64,000 bases of DNA. Source: Occallatibacter riparius (GTDB lineage: Bacteria > Acidobacteriota > Terriglobia > Terriglobales > Acidobacteriaceae). Positions 32,999-41,607 of this stretch are shown here, one piece after another. A program made the position numbers and the translations under genes. Under the pieces are notes generated by a model that made no database searches, had not been told where the DNA came from, and saw only the letters and a program-made list of their open reading frames with translations. The stretch covers positions 6,510,001-6,574,000 of the forward strand of contig NZ_CP093313.1 of the NCBI RefSeq assembly GCF_025264625.1, given 5' to 3'. Numbering within the stretch: position 1 is the first letter of the stretch; every line of letters starts with the position of its first letter.

Positions 32999-33934
32999 AT
33001 GGATCGCCGCACATTTCTTGCTGCTGCTTCTTCCGCAATCATCGCTGATGTTGTTCTGCCGGCCGGAACCGCTGCGCAATCTAGTGAAGGCAAGCTCAAG
33101 CCTATGGCCGTGGGGTTGCTGGTGAGCCCGCACGACTCGCCTGAAGCAACCATCAAGCGTGTCCACGACCTTGGATTCTCGAACTGCTTCCTGTCACTCG
33201 ACGGATATATCGGCAAATTCACACCGGATGCAGCTACGCAGATCAAGGACCTGCTGGCGAAATACGATGTGGTCGCGACTACGGTCGAGGTGGTGGGGCC
33301 GGCGCCGCTGGAGTGGAACTTTCTGAAGGGGCCTGCCACGATCGGGCTGGTGCCGCCGTCGATGCGTGCCGCGCGCATTGATGCGCTCCGGCAAGCTTCG
33401 GATTTCGCGAAGTTGCTGGGAGTGTCGCAGGTGCAGACGCATTGCGGGTTCATTCCGGAAGATCCGGGAGACGCGCTCTATGCGGGGACCGTCGAAGCGG
33501 TTCGCACTGTGGCGCAGCACTGCCAACGCAATGATCAGCATTTCCTGATGGAGACCGGGCAGGAGACGCCGACGGCGATGTCGCGCGTGATTCGCGATGT
33601 GAATCTGCCGAATCTCGGCGTGGGTCTGGATACTGCGAACCTAATCCTCTACGGCAAGGCGAACCCGGTGGATGCAGTGGACATTCTGGGGCCGCACATC
33701 CGGAGCATTCACGCGAAGGACGGGAAGTGGCCAACTGATCCGAGCCAACTGGGCGAGGAAGTGCTGATCGGCAAAGGCCTCGTCGATTTCCGCGCGGTCT
33801 TCACCAAGCTGCATCGCATCGGGTACACCGGGGCGGTCACAATAGAACGTGAGACGTCAGGTCCGCAGCAGGTTGAGGATGTGCGGAACGAGAAGCTATA
33901 TCTTGAGAAGATCCTAAGCGAAGTGCTTGGCTGA
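32999..33934 (+). CDS. Tat-exported sugar-phosphate isomerase/epimerase-like TIM barrel protein
   Basis: 311 residues with a twin-arginine start (MDRRTFLAAASSAIIADVVLPAGTAAQ). The following TIM barrel belongs to the xylose-isomerase-like/AP-endonuclease-2 family. Metal-site candidates are the Glu of METGQ, the Asp of GVGLDTANL, the His of SIHAKDG and the Glu of TIERE. Related proteins are sugar isomerases or epimerases, including secreted enzymes of unknown substrate in acidobacteria and planctomycetes. AAAGGACAGGA precedes the ATG. The next gene, also Tat-exported, begins 33 bases later, so the two probably act together in the periplasm. Confidence 0.85.
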   Translation: MDRRTFLAAASSAIIADVVLPAGTAAQSSEGKLKPMAVGLLVSPHDSPEATIKRVHDLGFSNCFLSLDGYIGKFTPDAATQIKDLLAKYDVVATTVEVVGPAPLEWNFLKGPATIGLVPPSMRAARIDALRQASDFAKLLGVSQVQTHCGFIPEDPGDALYAGTVEAVRTVAQHCQRNDQHFLMETGQETPTAMSRVIRDVNLPNLGVGLDTANLILYGKANPVDAVDILGPHIRSIHAKDGKWPTDPSQLGEEVLIGKGLVDFRAVFTKLHRIGYTGAVTIERETSGPQQVEDVRNEKLYLEKILSEVLG

Positions 33935-33967
33935 CTTGAGATTCGAACATAAGCAAAGAGGAATCCT

Positions 33968-35245
33968 GTGAAGATGAATCGTCGGCGTTTTCTTGAGACC
34001 GGAGCGATGGCTGCTTCGGCGATGCTTCTGCTGAAATCGAAGACAGCGTTTGGATACCAGGCGAACTCGGCCGTTCGGCACGGCCTGATTGGTTGCGGGA
34101 ACCGCGGCACCTCGGTGGCGACGTCGTTTGCGCAGAACACTTCAGCGCAGATTGTGGCGCTTGCCGATATTTTTCAGGATCAGCTCGACGGCGGTAAGAA
34201 GCATTTCGACAAGGTGAATTCCGATTTGGGGAAGGCGCCGATCGACAGCAAGCTACTCTTCCGCGGACCGCATGCGTTCGAGCAGATGGCGAATTCGAAG
34301 GATGTCGACCTGATTCAGATCTCGACCCCGCCGTTCTTCCACGTGCAACATCTTGATGCTGCAGTTGCCGCGGGCAAACACGTGTATTGCGAGAAGCCCG
34401 TAGGCATCGATGTTCGCCAGGCGAAGCAGGCGCTCGAGATCGGCAAACGCGTGAAGTCGAACCAGAGCGTGGACGTAGGGTTCCAATGCCGCAACGCTCC
34501 GCCGATCGCGGCGATTGCAGAGAAGATCAAGAGCGGTGCGTTGGGAAAGATTGCCACAGTGAGCGGCAACTATAACGCGCCGGCATCGACTGAGAAGAAT
34601 CGCCCGGGCGCGTCAAAGGACGAGTATCGTCTGCGTAACTGGTTGTGGGACCGGGCACTCTCCGGCGACATTCTCGTCGAGCAGAACATTCATATCATCG
34701 ACCTTTGCAACTGGATGCTGGGAGCAAAGCCGTTGAAGGCGACGGCGACCGGCGGGCGCAATGTGCTGAATCACTACGGCGATTGCTGGGACAACTACCA
34801 GGTGGACTACACCTATCCCGATAACGTGCACTTCTCGTTTGCGTCGACCCAGTTTGGAAGTGATGGCGCCTTCGATGCGGGGCTGAAGCTGTTTGGCGAA
34901 AAGGGATCGGGGACGGTTCCCTACTCCGGGCCGATTCAGATCACGGGCGCAAACGCGTGGGCCTGGAAAGATTCCACGGAAGCTGCGCAGGGGTCAGGGC
35001 AGTTCGCTGCGAACGGCGCGTTCCTCGATAATCTTGCGCATGCCGATCGCGAAAAGGAACGCACGTTCATCGACAGCATCGTTTCGGGTCAGGCACATAA
35101 TCAGATCGCCGAAGGCGTGCAAACTGCGCTGAGCTGCATGCTGGGCCGCATGGCTGGGCTGAAGGGCACAGAAATCACGTGGGATGAACTGCTGAAGCAC
35201 GGCGAGACGTACGAACTCGGGTTCAGTGTTGAGGAGTTCGCGTAG
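33968..35245 (+). CDS. Tat-exported Gfo/Idh/MocA-family oxidoreductase
   Basis: 425 residues. A Tat signal (MNRRRFLETGAMAASAMLLL...) precedes a Rossmann domain: GLIGCGNRGTSVATSF, VDLIQISTPPFFHVQHLDAA and the signature CEKPVGIDVRQAK. These identify the family that oxidises or rearranges sugars using a tightly bound NAD(P). The C-terminal beta-sheet domain is present with DILVEQNIHIIDLCNWM. Such exported members can retain cofactor by folding before export. The start is GTG 33968 with GAGGAA 4 bases before it; ATG 33974 is an alternative. It forms an operon with the isomerase-like gene. Confidence 0.9.
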   Translation: MKMNRRRFLETGAMAASAMLLLKSKTAFGYQANSAVRHGLIGCGNRGTSVATSFAQNTSAQIVALADIFQDQLDGGKKHFDKVNSDLGKAPIDSKLLFRGPHAFEQMANSKDVDLIQISTPPFFHVQHLDAAVAAGKHVYCEKPVGIDVRQAKQALEIGKRVKSNQSVDVGFQCRNAPPIAAIAEKIKSGALGKIATVSGNYNAPASTEKNRPGASKDEYRLRNWLWDRALSGDILVEQNIHIIDLCNWMLGAKPLKATATGGRNVLNHYGDCWDNYQVDYTYPDNVHFSFASTQFGSDGAFDAGLKLFGEKGSGTVPYSGPIQITGANAWAWKDSTEAAQGSGQFAANGAFLDNLAHADREKERTFIDSIVSGQAHNQIAEGVQTALSCMLGRMAGLKGTEITWDELLKHGETYELGFSVEEFA

Positions 35246-35248
35246 AGG

Positions 35249-35785
35249 TCAGGCGTTGCGGACAGCGGATGCAAAGACGTTGACGGCCGTCGAGAGCGAT
35301 TCCTGCGCGTCGAGGACTGTGAGGCCGCAGGCTGTGAGATAAGCGGTGATGCCGAGGCCGGTCTGGTCTGCTGTGAAGAATGCGCGGCGGACCACGAGAT
35401 CGGCTCGGCATTGACGTAATGCTGCAGTTCGCAGCTTGACGCACAAGTTTCGGCACCATTCGGCGACGGCATCCATCGTCAGCCACGCGCCGGTTGCGGG
35501 CAGGAGATCGATGTAGCACGCCAGCGCCTCGATTCCCTGCCCCGGCGATGCGTCGAGTTCGTCCCGATCGAATGACTCTGGAACCCACACATCGCACTTC
35601 GCGGTCCACACCGGCGAATCGGGCGCATTAAGCAGGGTTAGAGCGACTGTCAAAGCGGGCAGCGCTTTTGCTTCCGATAGATGAGACGCTAGTTCGGGGT
35701 GAGCGCGGAGATTTATATACTCTGACCACGCGGCGTCGATGACCGGCGCGTCCGGAGCTATCTCGAATTCCCAATCACATTCCAT
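35249..35785 (-). CDS. Conserved hypothetical protein
   Basis: 178 residues, not recognised. The sequence is acidic, with no signal peptide or transmembrane segment, and contains tryptophan-rich acidic stretches (MECDWEFEIAPDAP; LPATGAWLTMDAVAEWCRNLC). Five cysteines occur in the central and C-terminal parts. The stop at 35249 is three bases from the convergent oxidoreductase stop, and the start lies five bases downstream of the YheT hydrolase stop, so it is probably co-transcribed with that gene. Coding character matches its neighbours. No function is proposed. Confidence 0.65.
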   Translation of the reverse strand: MECDWEFEIAPDAPVIDAAWSEYINLRAHPELASHLSEAKALPALTVALTLLNAPDSPVWTAKCDVWVPESFDRDELDASPGQGIEALACYIDLLPATGAWLTMDAVAEWCRNLCVKLRTAALRQCRADLVVRRAFFTADQTGLGITAYLTACGLTVLDAQESLSTAVNVFASAVRNA

Positions 35786-35789
35786 GCAA

Positions 35790-36884
35790 TCAGGAGTGCT
35801 CCAGCAGGTAGCGGGTCACGGTTGCTTCCGCCCAGTGAATCTCGTCACCGCGCGCGGCGCCCAGGTAGGCGCAGTGGCCGCCGTGGGCCGTTTCAACGAG
35901 CGCGATGTTCGGATTGGCTACAATTTTGGCGCGGGTTTCGGGCGTGAAGCGGATGAATGGATCGTCGAGGGCTCGCAGGATGAGCGAGGGCACGGCAATC
36001 TTGTCGACGACGCGCGCGGCTGCGGCGCGATAGTAGTAATCGTCGGCATCTTTGAATCCGCAGTAGCGGGCGACGATCTTGTCGTCGAAGTCACGCAGCG
36101 AGCGGATTGGGCCGAATCCATCTCTCGAGTAGATGGATGGGAACAGCTCAACTTTGCGACGATAGCGGCGCATCAGCCTGCGAAGGAAGTGCCACTCATA
36201 GACACGATTGGCGGGCTCATGGAGAGCGTCGGATCCTGCGGCGAGATCGAGCGCCGGGCATACCGCGGCAACGGCACACAGCGGCTTGCGACTTCCCCAT
36301 TCTCCCGCGAGTTTGAGGACGAGATTGCCGCCCATGGAATAACCGACCAGAGCGATGCGCTGCAGGCCGAAGCGCGCGGTGTAGTGATCGACAACCGCGC
36401 CTACGTCGCCGGAGAGGGCGGAATGATAGAGCGTTGGAGTGAGCGCATCGGAGTCGCCGCAATTGCGCATATTCATGCGGACCACGTTGCAGCCAGCATT
36501 CCACACACGTACGGCGATGCCAAGCATGTAGCGCGATTCGGATGAGCCTTCGAGGCCGTGCACCAGCACCACGGTAAGGCAGCTCGACCTGTCGGACTCC
36601 GGCTGCCAATTCGGACAGCAGATGACCCGGCTTCCGTCAGTGGGATCAACCTCAACGGTTTCGGTCTGGGACTGGAGTGTGAAGGGCGCGCGGGGAAGAT
36701 AGTTGCCGACGATTGTCTGAAGGTGACCGTTCAGGAGCCAGCGGCGCGGAGTAAATGCGGTGAGCCAATCAGGCAAAGCATCGGCGACGTGCGAATCAGA
36801 GGTTGATGGGAGATTCGCGCGTTCGGCGCCTGATTGATCAGAGGAAGGAAGCGGGGTCACGTGTATCTGACCAAAGGTTACCAC
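35790..36884 (-). CDS. YheT-family alpha/beta hydrolase
   Basis: 364-residue esterase-like protein. The ABHD/YheT hallmarks are visible: LLNGHLQTI, VVLVHGLEGSSESRY (oxyanion region), MRNCGDSD, GYSMGGNLVLKL (nucleophile Ser), an Asp in RALDDPFI and a terminal His in TAHGGHCAYL. The substrate is unknown; homologues hydrolyse lipid or polyhydroxybutyrate-like esters. The reading frame begins at GTG 36884 with a low-complexity serine-rich leader; a later start at about 36860 is possible. It is followed 4 bases later by the hypothetical gene and preceded by the LacI-type gene on the same strand (37 bases). Confidence 0.9.
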   Translation of the reverse strand: MVTFGQIHVTPLPSSDQSGAERANLPSTSDSHVADALPDWLTAFTPRRWLLNGHLQTIVGNYLPRAPFTLQSQTETVEVDPTDGSRVICCPNWQPESDRSSCLTVVLVHGLEGSSESRYMLGIAVRVWNAGCNVVRMNMRNCGDSDALTPTLYHSALSGDVGAVVDHYTARFGLQRIALVGYSMGGNLVLKLAGEWGSRKPLCAVAAVCPALDLAAGSDALHEPANRVYEWHFLRRLMRRYRRKVELFPSIYSRDGFGPIRSLRDFDDKIVARYCGFKDADDYYYRAAAARVVDKIAVPSLILRALDDPFIRFTPETRAKIVANPNIALVETAHGGHCAYLGAARGDEIHWAEATVTRYLLEHS

Positions 36885-36921
36885 ATGGACAACATTGGTC
36901 TGAGAGGCGATGGACGGTGGA

Positions 36922-37989
36922 TCAGTGCTTAACGGCTTTGAGGTCCTGCATAGAGCCTTTGGGGTAGCTCGTGGATTCGCGCACGACGAGCTGCGTATCG
37001 ATCTTGTATTCGCGGAGCTGGCTACCTTCCACGTGGCCGCGGAGCGCAGACACGGCGGCGCGCGCCAACTCCATGCGCGACATTTGGATCGAAGTCAGAG
37101 GCGGAATCATCACACGCGCCATGTGGATGTCGTCGAAGCCGATGACGGAGAGGTCCTGCGGAACTTGCAGGCCCGCGCGATATGCCTTGTGCAGAACGCC
37201 GAGCGCGGTCATGTCGTTGGAGCACATGATGGCGGTGGGTTGATCGGGCGCCGCGAGGATCTTCTCCATTGCGGTGACGCCGCCCTCGAGGGTATGGTCG
37301 CCGGTGACGATCCAGTCGGACATCTGCGAGATGCCACATTCGGCTATGGATTTTGTGAATGCGAGCAGGCGAGATTCTGCGGAGTGAAGACCGCGCGGCC
37401 CGGTGATGAAGCCGAGCTTCCTATGTCCCAAGGCCGCGAGATGCTGCACGGCCTGGCGGATGCCGTGCTGGTAGTCGACTTTCAGCAGACTGATTCCTGG
37501 GCGATCGGGGCCGGCGTCCACCAGGACTAATGGGATGTTGCGGTGCGCCAACTGCTCGTAGAGCGGCTGCTCTATTCCGAAGGTCATGACCGCAACGCCT
37601 TCAACCTTGCGTTCGAGCATGCGGCGGATACAGAGCTCCATTTTTTTGGGGTCGTAGTTGGTGGAGCTGACGAGGATCTCATATCCGTTCTCTACGGCAA
37701 CATCTTCGAATCCCTGGATGAGCTCAGGGAAGAAGGGATTGGTGATTTCGGAAACGATCAATCCGAGGAGGCCGCTCCGCCCTGAACCCAGGGCCCGGGC
37801 CTGAGTGTTAGGGAAGTAACCAAGCTCGTCGATGGCCTCCCAGACGCGCTTGGCGAGCTTGGGATTGACCGTCGGCACGCGATTCACTGTCCTCGAGACC
37901 GTGGCGATGGAGACATTGGCGCGCTTCGCCACCGTGTGAATATCCATCTTGGATTTTGATTTCGAGGAGTGTCGGGCGACTCGAGGCAT
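36922..37989 (-). CDS. LacI/GalR-family transcriptional regulator
   Basis: 355 residues. The DNA-binding domain (DIHTVAKRANVSIATVSRTVN) is followed by the hinge helix (NTQARALGSGRSGLLGLIV) and a periplasmic-binding-like sugar-effector domain with standard elements (VDYQHGIRQAVQHLAALGHRKLGFITG; VIGFDDIHMARVMIPPLT). ATG 37989 has a leader rich in Lys/Ser; ATG 37947 would begin at the domain. Inverted GTTTAC-type sites lie upstream at 38085-38115 and 38022-38028, around a plausible promoter, so it likely regulates itself. A remnant of a TonB receptor lies just upstream, suggesting it once controlled a sugar-uptake locus here. The effector is probably a sugar. Confidence 0.93.
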   Translation of the reverse strand: MPRVARHSSKSKSKMDIHTVAKRANVSIATVSRTVNRVPTVNPKLAKRVWEAIDELGYFPNTQARALGSGRSGLLGLIVSEITNPFFPELIQGFEDVAVENGYEILVSSTNYDPKKMELCIRRMLERKVEGVAVMTFGIEQPLYEQLAHRNIPLVLVDAGPDRPGISLLKVDYQHGIRQAVQHLAALGHRKLGFITGPRGLHSAESRLLAFTKSIAECGISQMSDWIVTGDHTLEGGVTAMEKILAAPDQPTAIMCSNDMTALGVLHKAYRAGLQVPQDLSVIGFDDIHMARVMIPPLTSIQMSRMELARAAVSALRGHVEGSQLREYKIDTQLVVRESTSYPKGSMQDLKAVKH

Positions 37990-38021
37990 GGCTCACCGTG
38001 CAGGGAACGAATCCCGGAAGA

Positions 38022-38115
38022 CGTTTACAGGATAGCGCACATTCAGCGAAGAACATGAAAGGCTGACACCACAGCTAAGTCAAGTCGTTTACGGCTGTTT
38101 TACGCGGGTAAACGA
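38022..38115 (-). promoter_or_regulatory. Promoter and LacI-type operators for the LacI regulator
   Basis: Minus-strand promoter: -35 TTGACT (38078-38083) and -10 TTTCAT (38055-38060) with a 17-base spacer. Next to the -35 are TCGTTTAC (38085-38092) and GTAAACGA (38108-38115), an exact inverted pair. A nested TTTAC-GCGG-GTAAA palindrome is at 38099-38112. A further CGTTTAC half-site is at 38022-38028. These match the general shape of LacI-family operators. Confidence 0.5.
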
Positions 38116-38164
38116 TTTCCAACATAGGGCTGAACGGCTAGCCGTTGGGCCGCCGCCGCTTGAC

Positions 38165-38665
38165 TCAGTGCACGCCGAACCTAAACTTGGCGGCGAGTTG
38201 GATTCCACGAGGAGCACCGCCACCGAGGAAGGGGTTGCCGATACCGACGTCTCCGGTTGCGAACCGAGGAAAGCCTCCGTTGCCGACTTCACGACCATTG
38301 GCCGATTGGAAGCCGCCGATCCCGGGATCGGCGATGAACGCTGGCAGGAACGGGTTGGCGAAGTTCGCGTGATTAATCACATTGAAGAACTCCGCTCGCA
38401 GTTGCATGTTTATGTGCTCGGTCAGGGCTGTGTCCTTGTGCAGAGCGATGTCCCATTGTTTGAACTGCGGACCGCGTAGCGAATTACGGCGCAGATCGCC
38501 GAAGTGACGCGTGCCGGGCGCGCAATCTCCCGCGGTGCCGGAGGGACTGTTGGCGAACGTATCGGCGGTAATACTGCACGGAATCGCGAATGATTCAAGC
38601 TCGACGAAGTTTCCGGGCTGGCGTTCATGGTAGACGGGCTTGCTGATGATATCGGGCCGATGCGC
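38165..38665 (-). pseudogene. C-terminal remnant of an Oar-like TonB-dependent receptor
   Basis: Reading minus-strand codons from 38665 gives about 166 residues with no start codon and an in-frame stop just upstream (38666-38668). The end is typical of acidobacterial receptors: LTEHINMQLRAEFFNVINHA, FANPFLPAF, then GAPRGIQLAAKFRF. The intact receptor at 55944-59399 has the same terminal organisation. The barrel domain and plug are missing; the neighbouring outer-membrane protein gene occupies the place where they should be. It is a broken, probably untranslated relic. Confidence 0.7.
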
Positions 38666-38775
38666 TCACGCGCTGATCGGAAGCAGCGGGGCGACAGCCG
38701 ACATTGTGAGCAGATGTTGCGCTGGCCGTCTCCATGTGCGTGAACGAACGGCCAGCCACATTGAAGATCGCTGGT

Positions 38776-39354
38776 TTAGCGGAACAGCCGGTAGCTAACG
38801 CCCGCACTGAAGCCATTCGGCGTGAGGCCATGCTGTCCTTTGACTCCGACATAACCAGGCCACATCTGGTACTCATAATCTGCTCTTACTAGAAATCGAG
38901 GCGAGATTCGGTAGCCGAAAGTGCCGCCCGGGACAAACGCCGCCCAAAAGTCCGTGTGTGAATTCGGCCACGGATAATGGATAAAGGCACCGCCCGCGAG
39001 GAACTTCACGTTGGCTGACATCCGCCGTCCACCGAATACTTGAAAACGGGGACCCGCCAGGTAATTCGCTTGGTTTAAGTTTCTGCTGTGCCAATTCAGC
39101 CAGCGGCCTTCGCCCTCCATTCCTACTCTGCCGATGATGTGATTGACGTCAGTAAACGCGGCGACGCCGAGCAACTGACGATCGAAGCAGGTGAATGGGG
39201 AACTCGACGGGCACCCATTATAGTCGGGGTTGAACATCGATCCTTCCACTCCAACCCAGATCGATCTTCCAGCTCCCTCTGCTGACGGGACAGCCTGCGC
39301 GAATACTAGGGGGGATAACAACAACAGGCATACGAGCAAACCTTTTCTAATCAA
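38776..39354 (-). CDS. Outer-membrane beta-barrel protein
   Basis: About 192 residues. Signal peptide LIRKGLLVCLLLLSPLVFAQ is followed by alternating strands with many aromatic residues and the ending GFSAGVSYRLFR, near the usual C-terminal aromatic barrel signature. Length suggests eight strands. No ATG fits: the strong AAGGAGG site is followed by TTG codons at 39360 and 39354, and the latter has the better spacing (9 bases), so a TTG start is likely. It lies 110 bases from the receptor remnant. No function is assignable beyond an outer-membrane barrel. Confidence 0.75.
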   Translation of the reverse strand: MIRKGLLVCLLLLSPLVFAQAVPSAEGAGRSIWVGVEGSMFNPDYNGCPSSSPFTCFDRQLLGVAAFTDVNHIIGRVGMEGEGRWLNWHSRNLNQANYLAGPRFQVFGGRRMSANVKFLAGGAFIHYPWPNSHTDFWAAFVPGGTFGYRISPRFLVRADYEYQMWPGYVGVKGQHGLTPNGFSAGVSYRLFR

Positions 39355-39360
39355 CTGCAA

Positions 39361-39990
39361 CTCCCTCCTTCATTTTGACGCTGACACGGCGGGAATAGAA
39401 GCCCGCGCCATCAGCAATAAAAAGCCGCAAATGCATGGTAGCCAGGGATTTCGGTCTGGCTGCTCATGCTGCAAAATTGATCGAAGCATCCGGGGGTAAG
39501 GGTCCAGTTCCGGGATTGATCTCCCGTTCTCATTCATTGGGTAACACTCTGTGCCCGCATTTGTTGCTGAGCCGGTTCAAGAATCAGTCTCTGGGTCTTA
39601 ATAAATCTTGTTCGGTTCAAGCAGTCGGTTTGTCCCAAAGTTGTTAGATTCGCGATGCGGCCTCTGCTTTGCCTCAGACCGCCCGAGAAAGGTTCGCTCA
39701 GGCAAATCAGCCAGATAGTGAACGAGTCGCCCGCAACGAACACACAGCAATGACCAAGGCCCGAACAGCATGAGCCCAAAGCGCTTTCCTTCTCAGACTC
39801 ACCCCGTCGGCAATACCTCAGTGACAGGTCCCGCCTGGGCGGGAGAAGTCGAATACCAGGGATGCCTGTGCGCAATCCTATCACCTCGGCGGCTGGGCTC
39901 GGCAACTCAAAAAAGAACCGGTCCACGGCTGCTAAATGGTAGGCACTGCAGGGTATTTACCCGTCCGAAGGAGTAGAAGAGGCACCGGCC
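39361..39990. other. 630-base stretch without a gene
   Basis: Open frames here (for example on the minus strand 39534-39926) have no recognisable protein character. A 14-base palindrome CCCGCC-TG-GGCGGG lies at 39830-39843, and a GGTTCAAG direct repeat occurs near 39574 and 39615. No tRNA cloverleaf was found. Confidence 0.6.
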
Positions 39991-39997
39991 CACTCAC

Positions 39998-40582
39998 TCA
40001 AGGAGCTTGGTCCGCTCGTTCCGCCGGCAAGACACGGTGACGATAGAGCGATAGTCCCCCCTGCCCCATGTCCCGTCTTGAATGCAGCCCGAGAGGACCG
40101 ATTTGCTCGGGAAGGCTGCGTTTGCGAGAGTGCTCCACGAACAGGTAGCCGTCCTCAGCGAGATAGCGCGGCAGGAGCGGTAGGACGTCTCCGTAAAGCG
40201 GTGATTCATAGGGGGGGTCGAAGTAGATCACGTCAAAAGTGACACTCGACAAAGTGCCGACGAACCCCCGGCGCAGGAGGACACGCGCGTCGGCTTGGAA
40301 CACCTCGGCGGCAGAATCCGACGAGGCTACTCGCTGCCAATTGCTGCGAATGATGGCGCAGGCGCTTCGGGAGAATTCGATTCCGACAACAAGGGCGGCC
40401 CCCCTGCTCAGTGCTTCGGCGCCGATGGTCCCCGCGCCGGCGCAGACGTCGAGCCACTTTGAACCTGGCACCCGATCCTGCAATATGCCGAACAGGGACT
40501 GCCGGATACGCGAAGATGTGGGACGGGTATCGAGTCCGGCCGGGCTCTTGAGGGTACGCTTTCCATGAATCCGAAGGCTCAT
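39998..40582 (-). CDS. rsmD: 16S rRNA (guanine(966)-N2)-methyltransferase
   Basis: 194-residue SAM-dependent methyltransferase modifying G966 of 16S rRNA in the 30S subunit. The N terminus SLRIHGKRTLKSP is followed by the RsmD signature TRPTSSRIRQSLFGIL, SAM-binding LDVCAGAGTIGAEALSRGA and the catalytic motif DPPY. The C-terminal part is as expected. Its ATG overlaps the stop of the Rsm22-like gene by 4 bases. Together with two upstream genes it forms a tight run of rRNA or ribosome modification genes. Confidence 0.93.
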   Translation of the reverse strand: MSLRIHGKRTLKSPAGLDTRPTSSRIRQSLFGILQDRVPGSKWLDVCAGAGTIGAEALSRGAALVVGIEFSRSACAIIRSNWQRVASSDSAAEVFQADARVLLRRGFVGTLSSVTFDVIYFDPPYESPLYGDVLPLLPRYLAEDGYLFVEHSRKRSLPEQIGPLGLHSRRDMGQGGLSLYRHRVLPAERADQAP

Positions 40583-41607
40583 TCGACTGAACTATCCTCG
40601 TCCGCGGAGTTCACCAAAGGGTCATTCGCTTCGATTGCCTCGCCCCAGTAGAGCTTCTTCGCCCGGCGAAAGCGGACCTTCTGGCTTTTGCGGATCGTCC
40701 ACTGCTCGAGACCAGCTGTGCCGCAGACTTCGACTCGCGCAAGATTGCCCACAACATGCGGCTGGAGGGTAACGCGGCCAACGATTGACTGGCTGCTCTC
40801 GCGCGCGGCAACAACGTAAGAAAACTTCTCGTCTTCATAGGAGCGGAAGCCCTCTTTGAGGATCCGCTGCGCCTGCGAGCGCTCCACTCTCTGCGCGAAG
40901 TGGCACCAGGTATCGCCTTCCCTCTTCGGGCACCGGCCTTCGCCAGGACAAGGCGCGACGATCTTTGCTCCCTGCTCGATCAGGCGTTGCCGCGCAGCGA
41001 GGATGACATCGAATCCGCGAGACGACTTGGAGCCTTCTACCAGAACGAGCGCACTGCGCGTGCTCGCCCACAGACGGTCGATAACTGCGACACGTGAGGG
41101 AGCGGGCAGCTCTCCAAGCACATAGGCAGCCACGACCAGATCGCCTTGAGGCAGTGCGGCTCGGTCCGCCAGCAGATCGAAGCTCTGCACGTTTGCTTGC
41201 TGGACTGAAGGACGTTGCGAACTTTGAGCAAGCGTGCGCGCAATCGAGAGCATGCGTGCATCCGCATCGAGCAGGGTCGCACTTTCGAGAGAGGGCCACA
41301 GCTCTGAGGCAGCCCATACAGCGGGTCCGGGCCCGCAACCGGCTTCGACGAGTGTCGCGGGAGCCCACTCAGGGAGTCGTTGGCTGGCTTCGAACAGCGC
41401 AGAATGGATTGCCGAATAAGTGGAGGGCAGCCGGTAAGCCGCATAAGCCAGCGTCTGCTCCGGCGATTGCACGAGGCGCCCTGTCACATTGCGCTCGCCC
41501 GCACGGTAACGCTCACGGAGTGTCTCTGCGGCTTGAGTGAGGCCGCGGAGGGATACGTGGTCCAGTTGCGCTTCAATCGCCGCGCGAAGCTCGCCGGGAA
41601 GAATCAT
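40579..41607 (-). CDS. Rsm22-like ribosome-associated methyltransferase
   Basis: 342 residues of the Rsm22/METTL17 family, linked to small-subunit ribosome assembly. A SAM-binding Rossmann part is visible (LVEAGCGPGPAVWAA). The family cysteine cluster APCPGEGRCPKREGDTWCHF carries three cysteines and a histidine, as in relatives that bind a 4Fe-4S cluster. Another cysteine lies further towards the C terminus. The gene overlaps both neighbours by 4 bases: upstream the HEAT-methylase fusion, downstream rsmD. A direct role in late 30S assembly with rsmD is plausible from context. The methyl-transfer activity of this family is weakly established. Confidence 0.85.
   Translation of the reverse strand: MILPGELRAAIEAQLDHVSLRGLTQAAETLRERYRAGERNVTGRLVQSPEQTLAYAAYRLPSTYSAIHSALFEASQRLPEWAPATLVEAGCGPGPAVWAASELWPSLESATLLDADARMLSIARTLAQSSQRPSVQQANVQSFDLLADRAALPQGDLVVAAYVLGELPAPSRVAVIDRLWASTRSALVLVEGSKSSRGFDVILAARQRLIEQGAKIVAPCPGEGRCPKREGDTWCHFAQRVERSQAQRILKEGFRSYEDEKFSYVVAARESSQSIVGRVTLQPHVVGNLARVEVCGTAGLEQWTIRKSQKVRFRRAKKLYWGEAIEANDPLVNSADEDSSVE

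Noticed and set aside
32783..33166. Extended N terminus of the MFS transporter
   Set aside because: It overlaps the divergent isomerase-like gene and is arginine/proline-rich, unlike transporter leaders.
39534..39926. 130-residue minus-strand open frame
   Set aside because: Composition is irregular, there is no ribosome site, no recognisable fold, and no coupling to neighbours.
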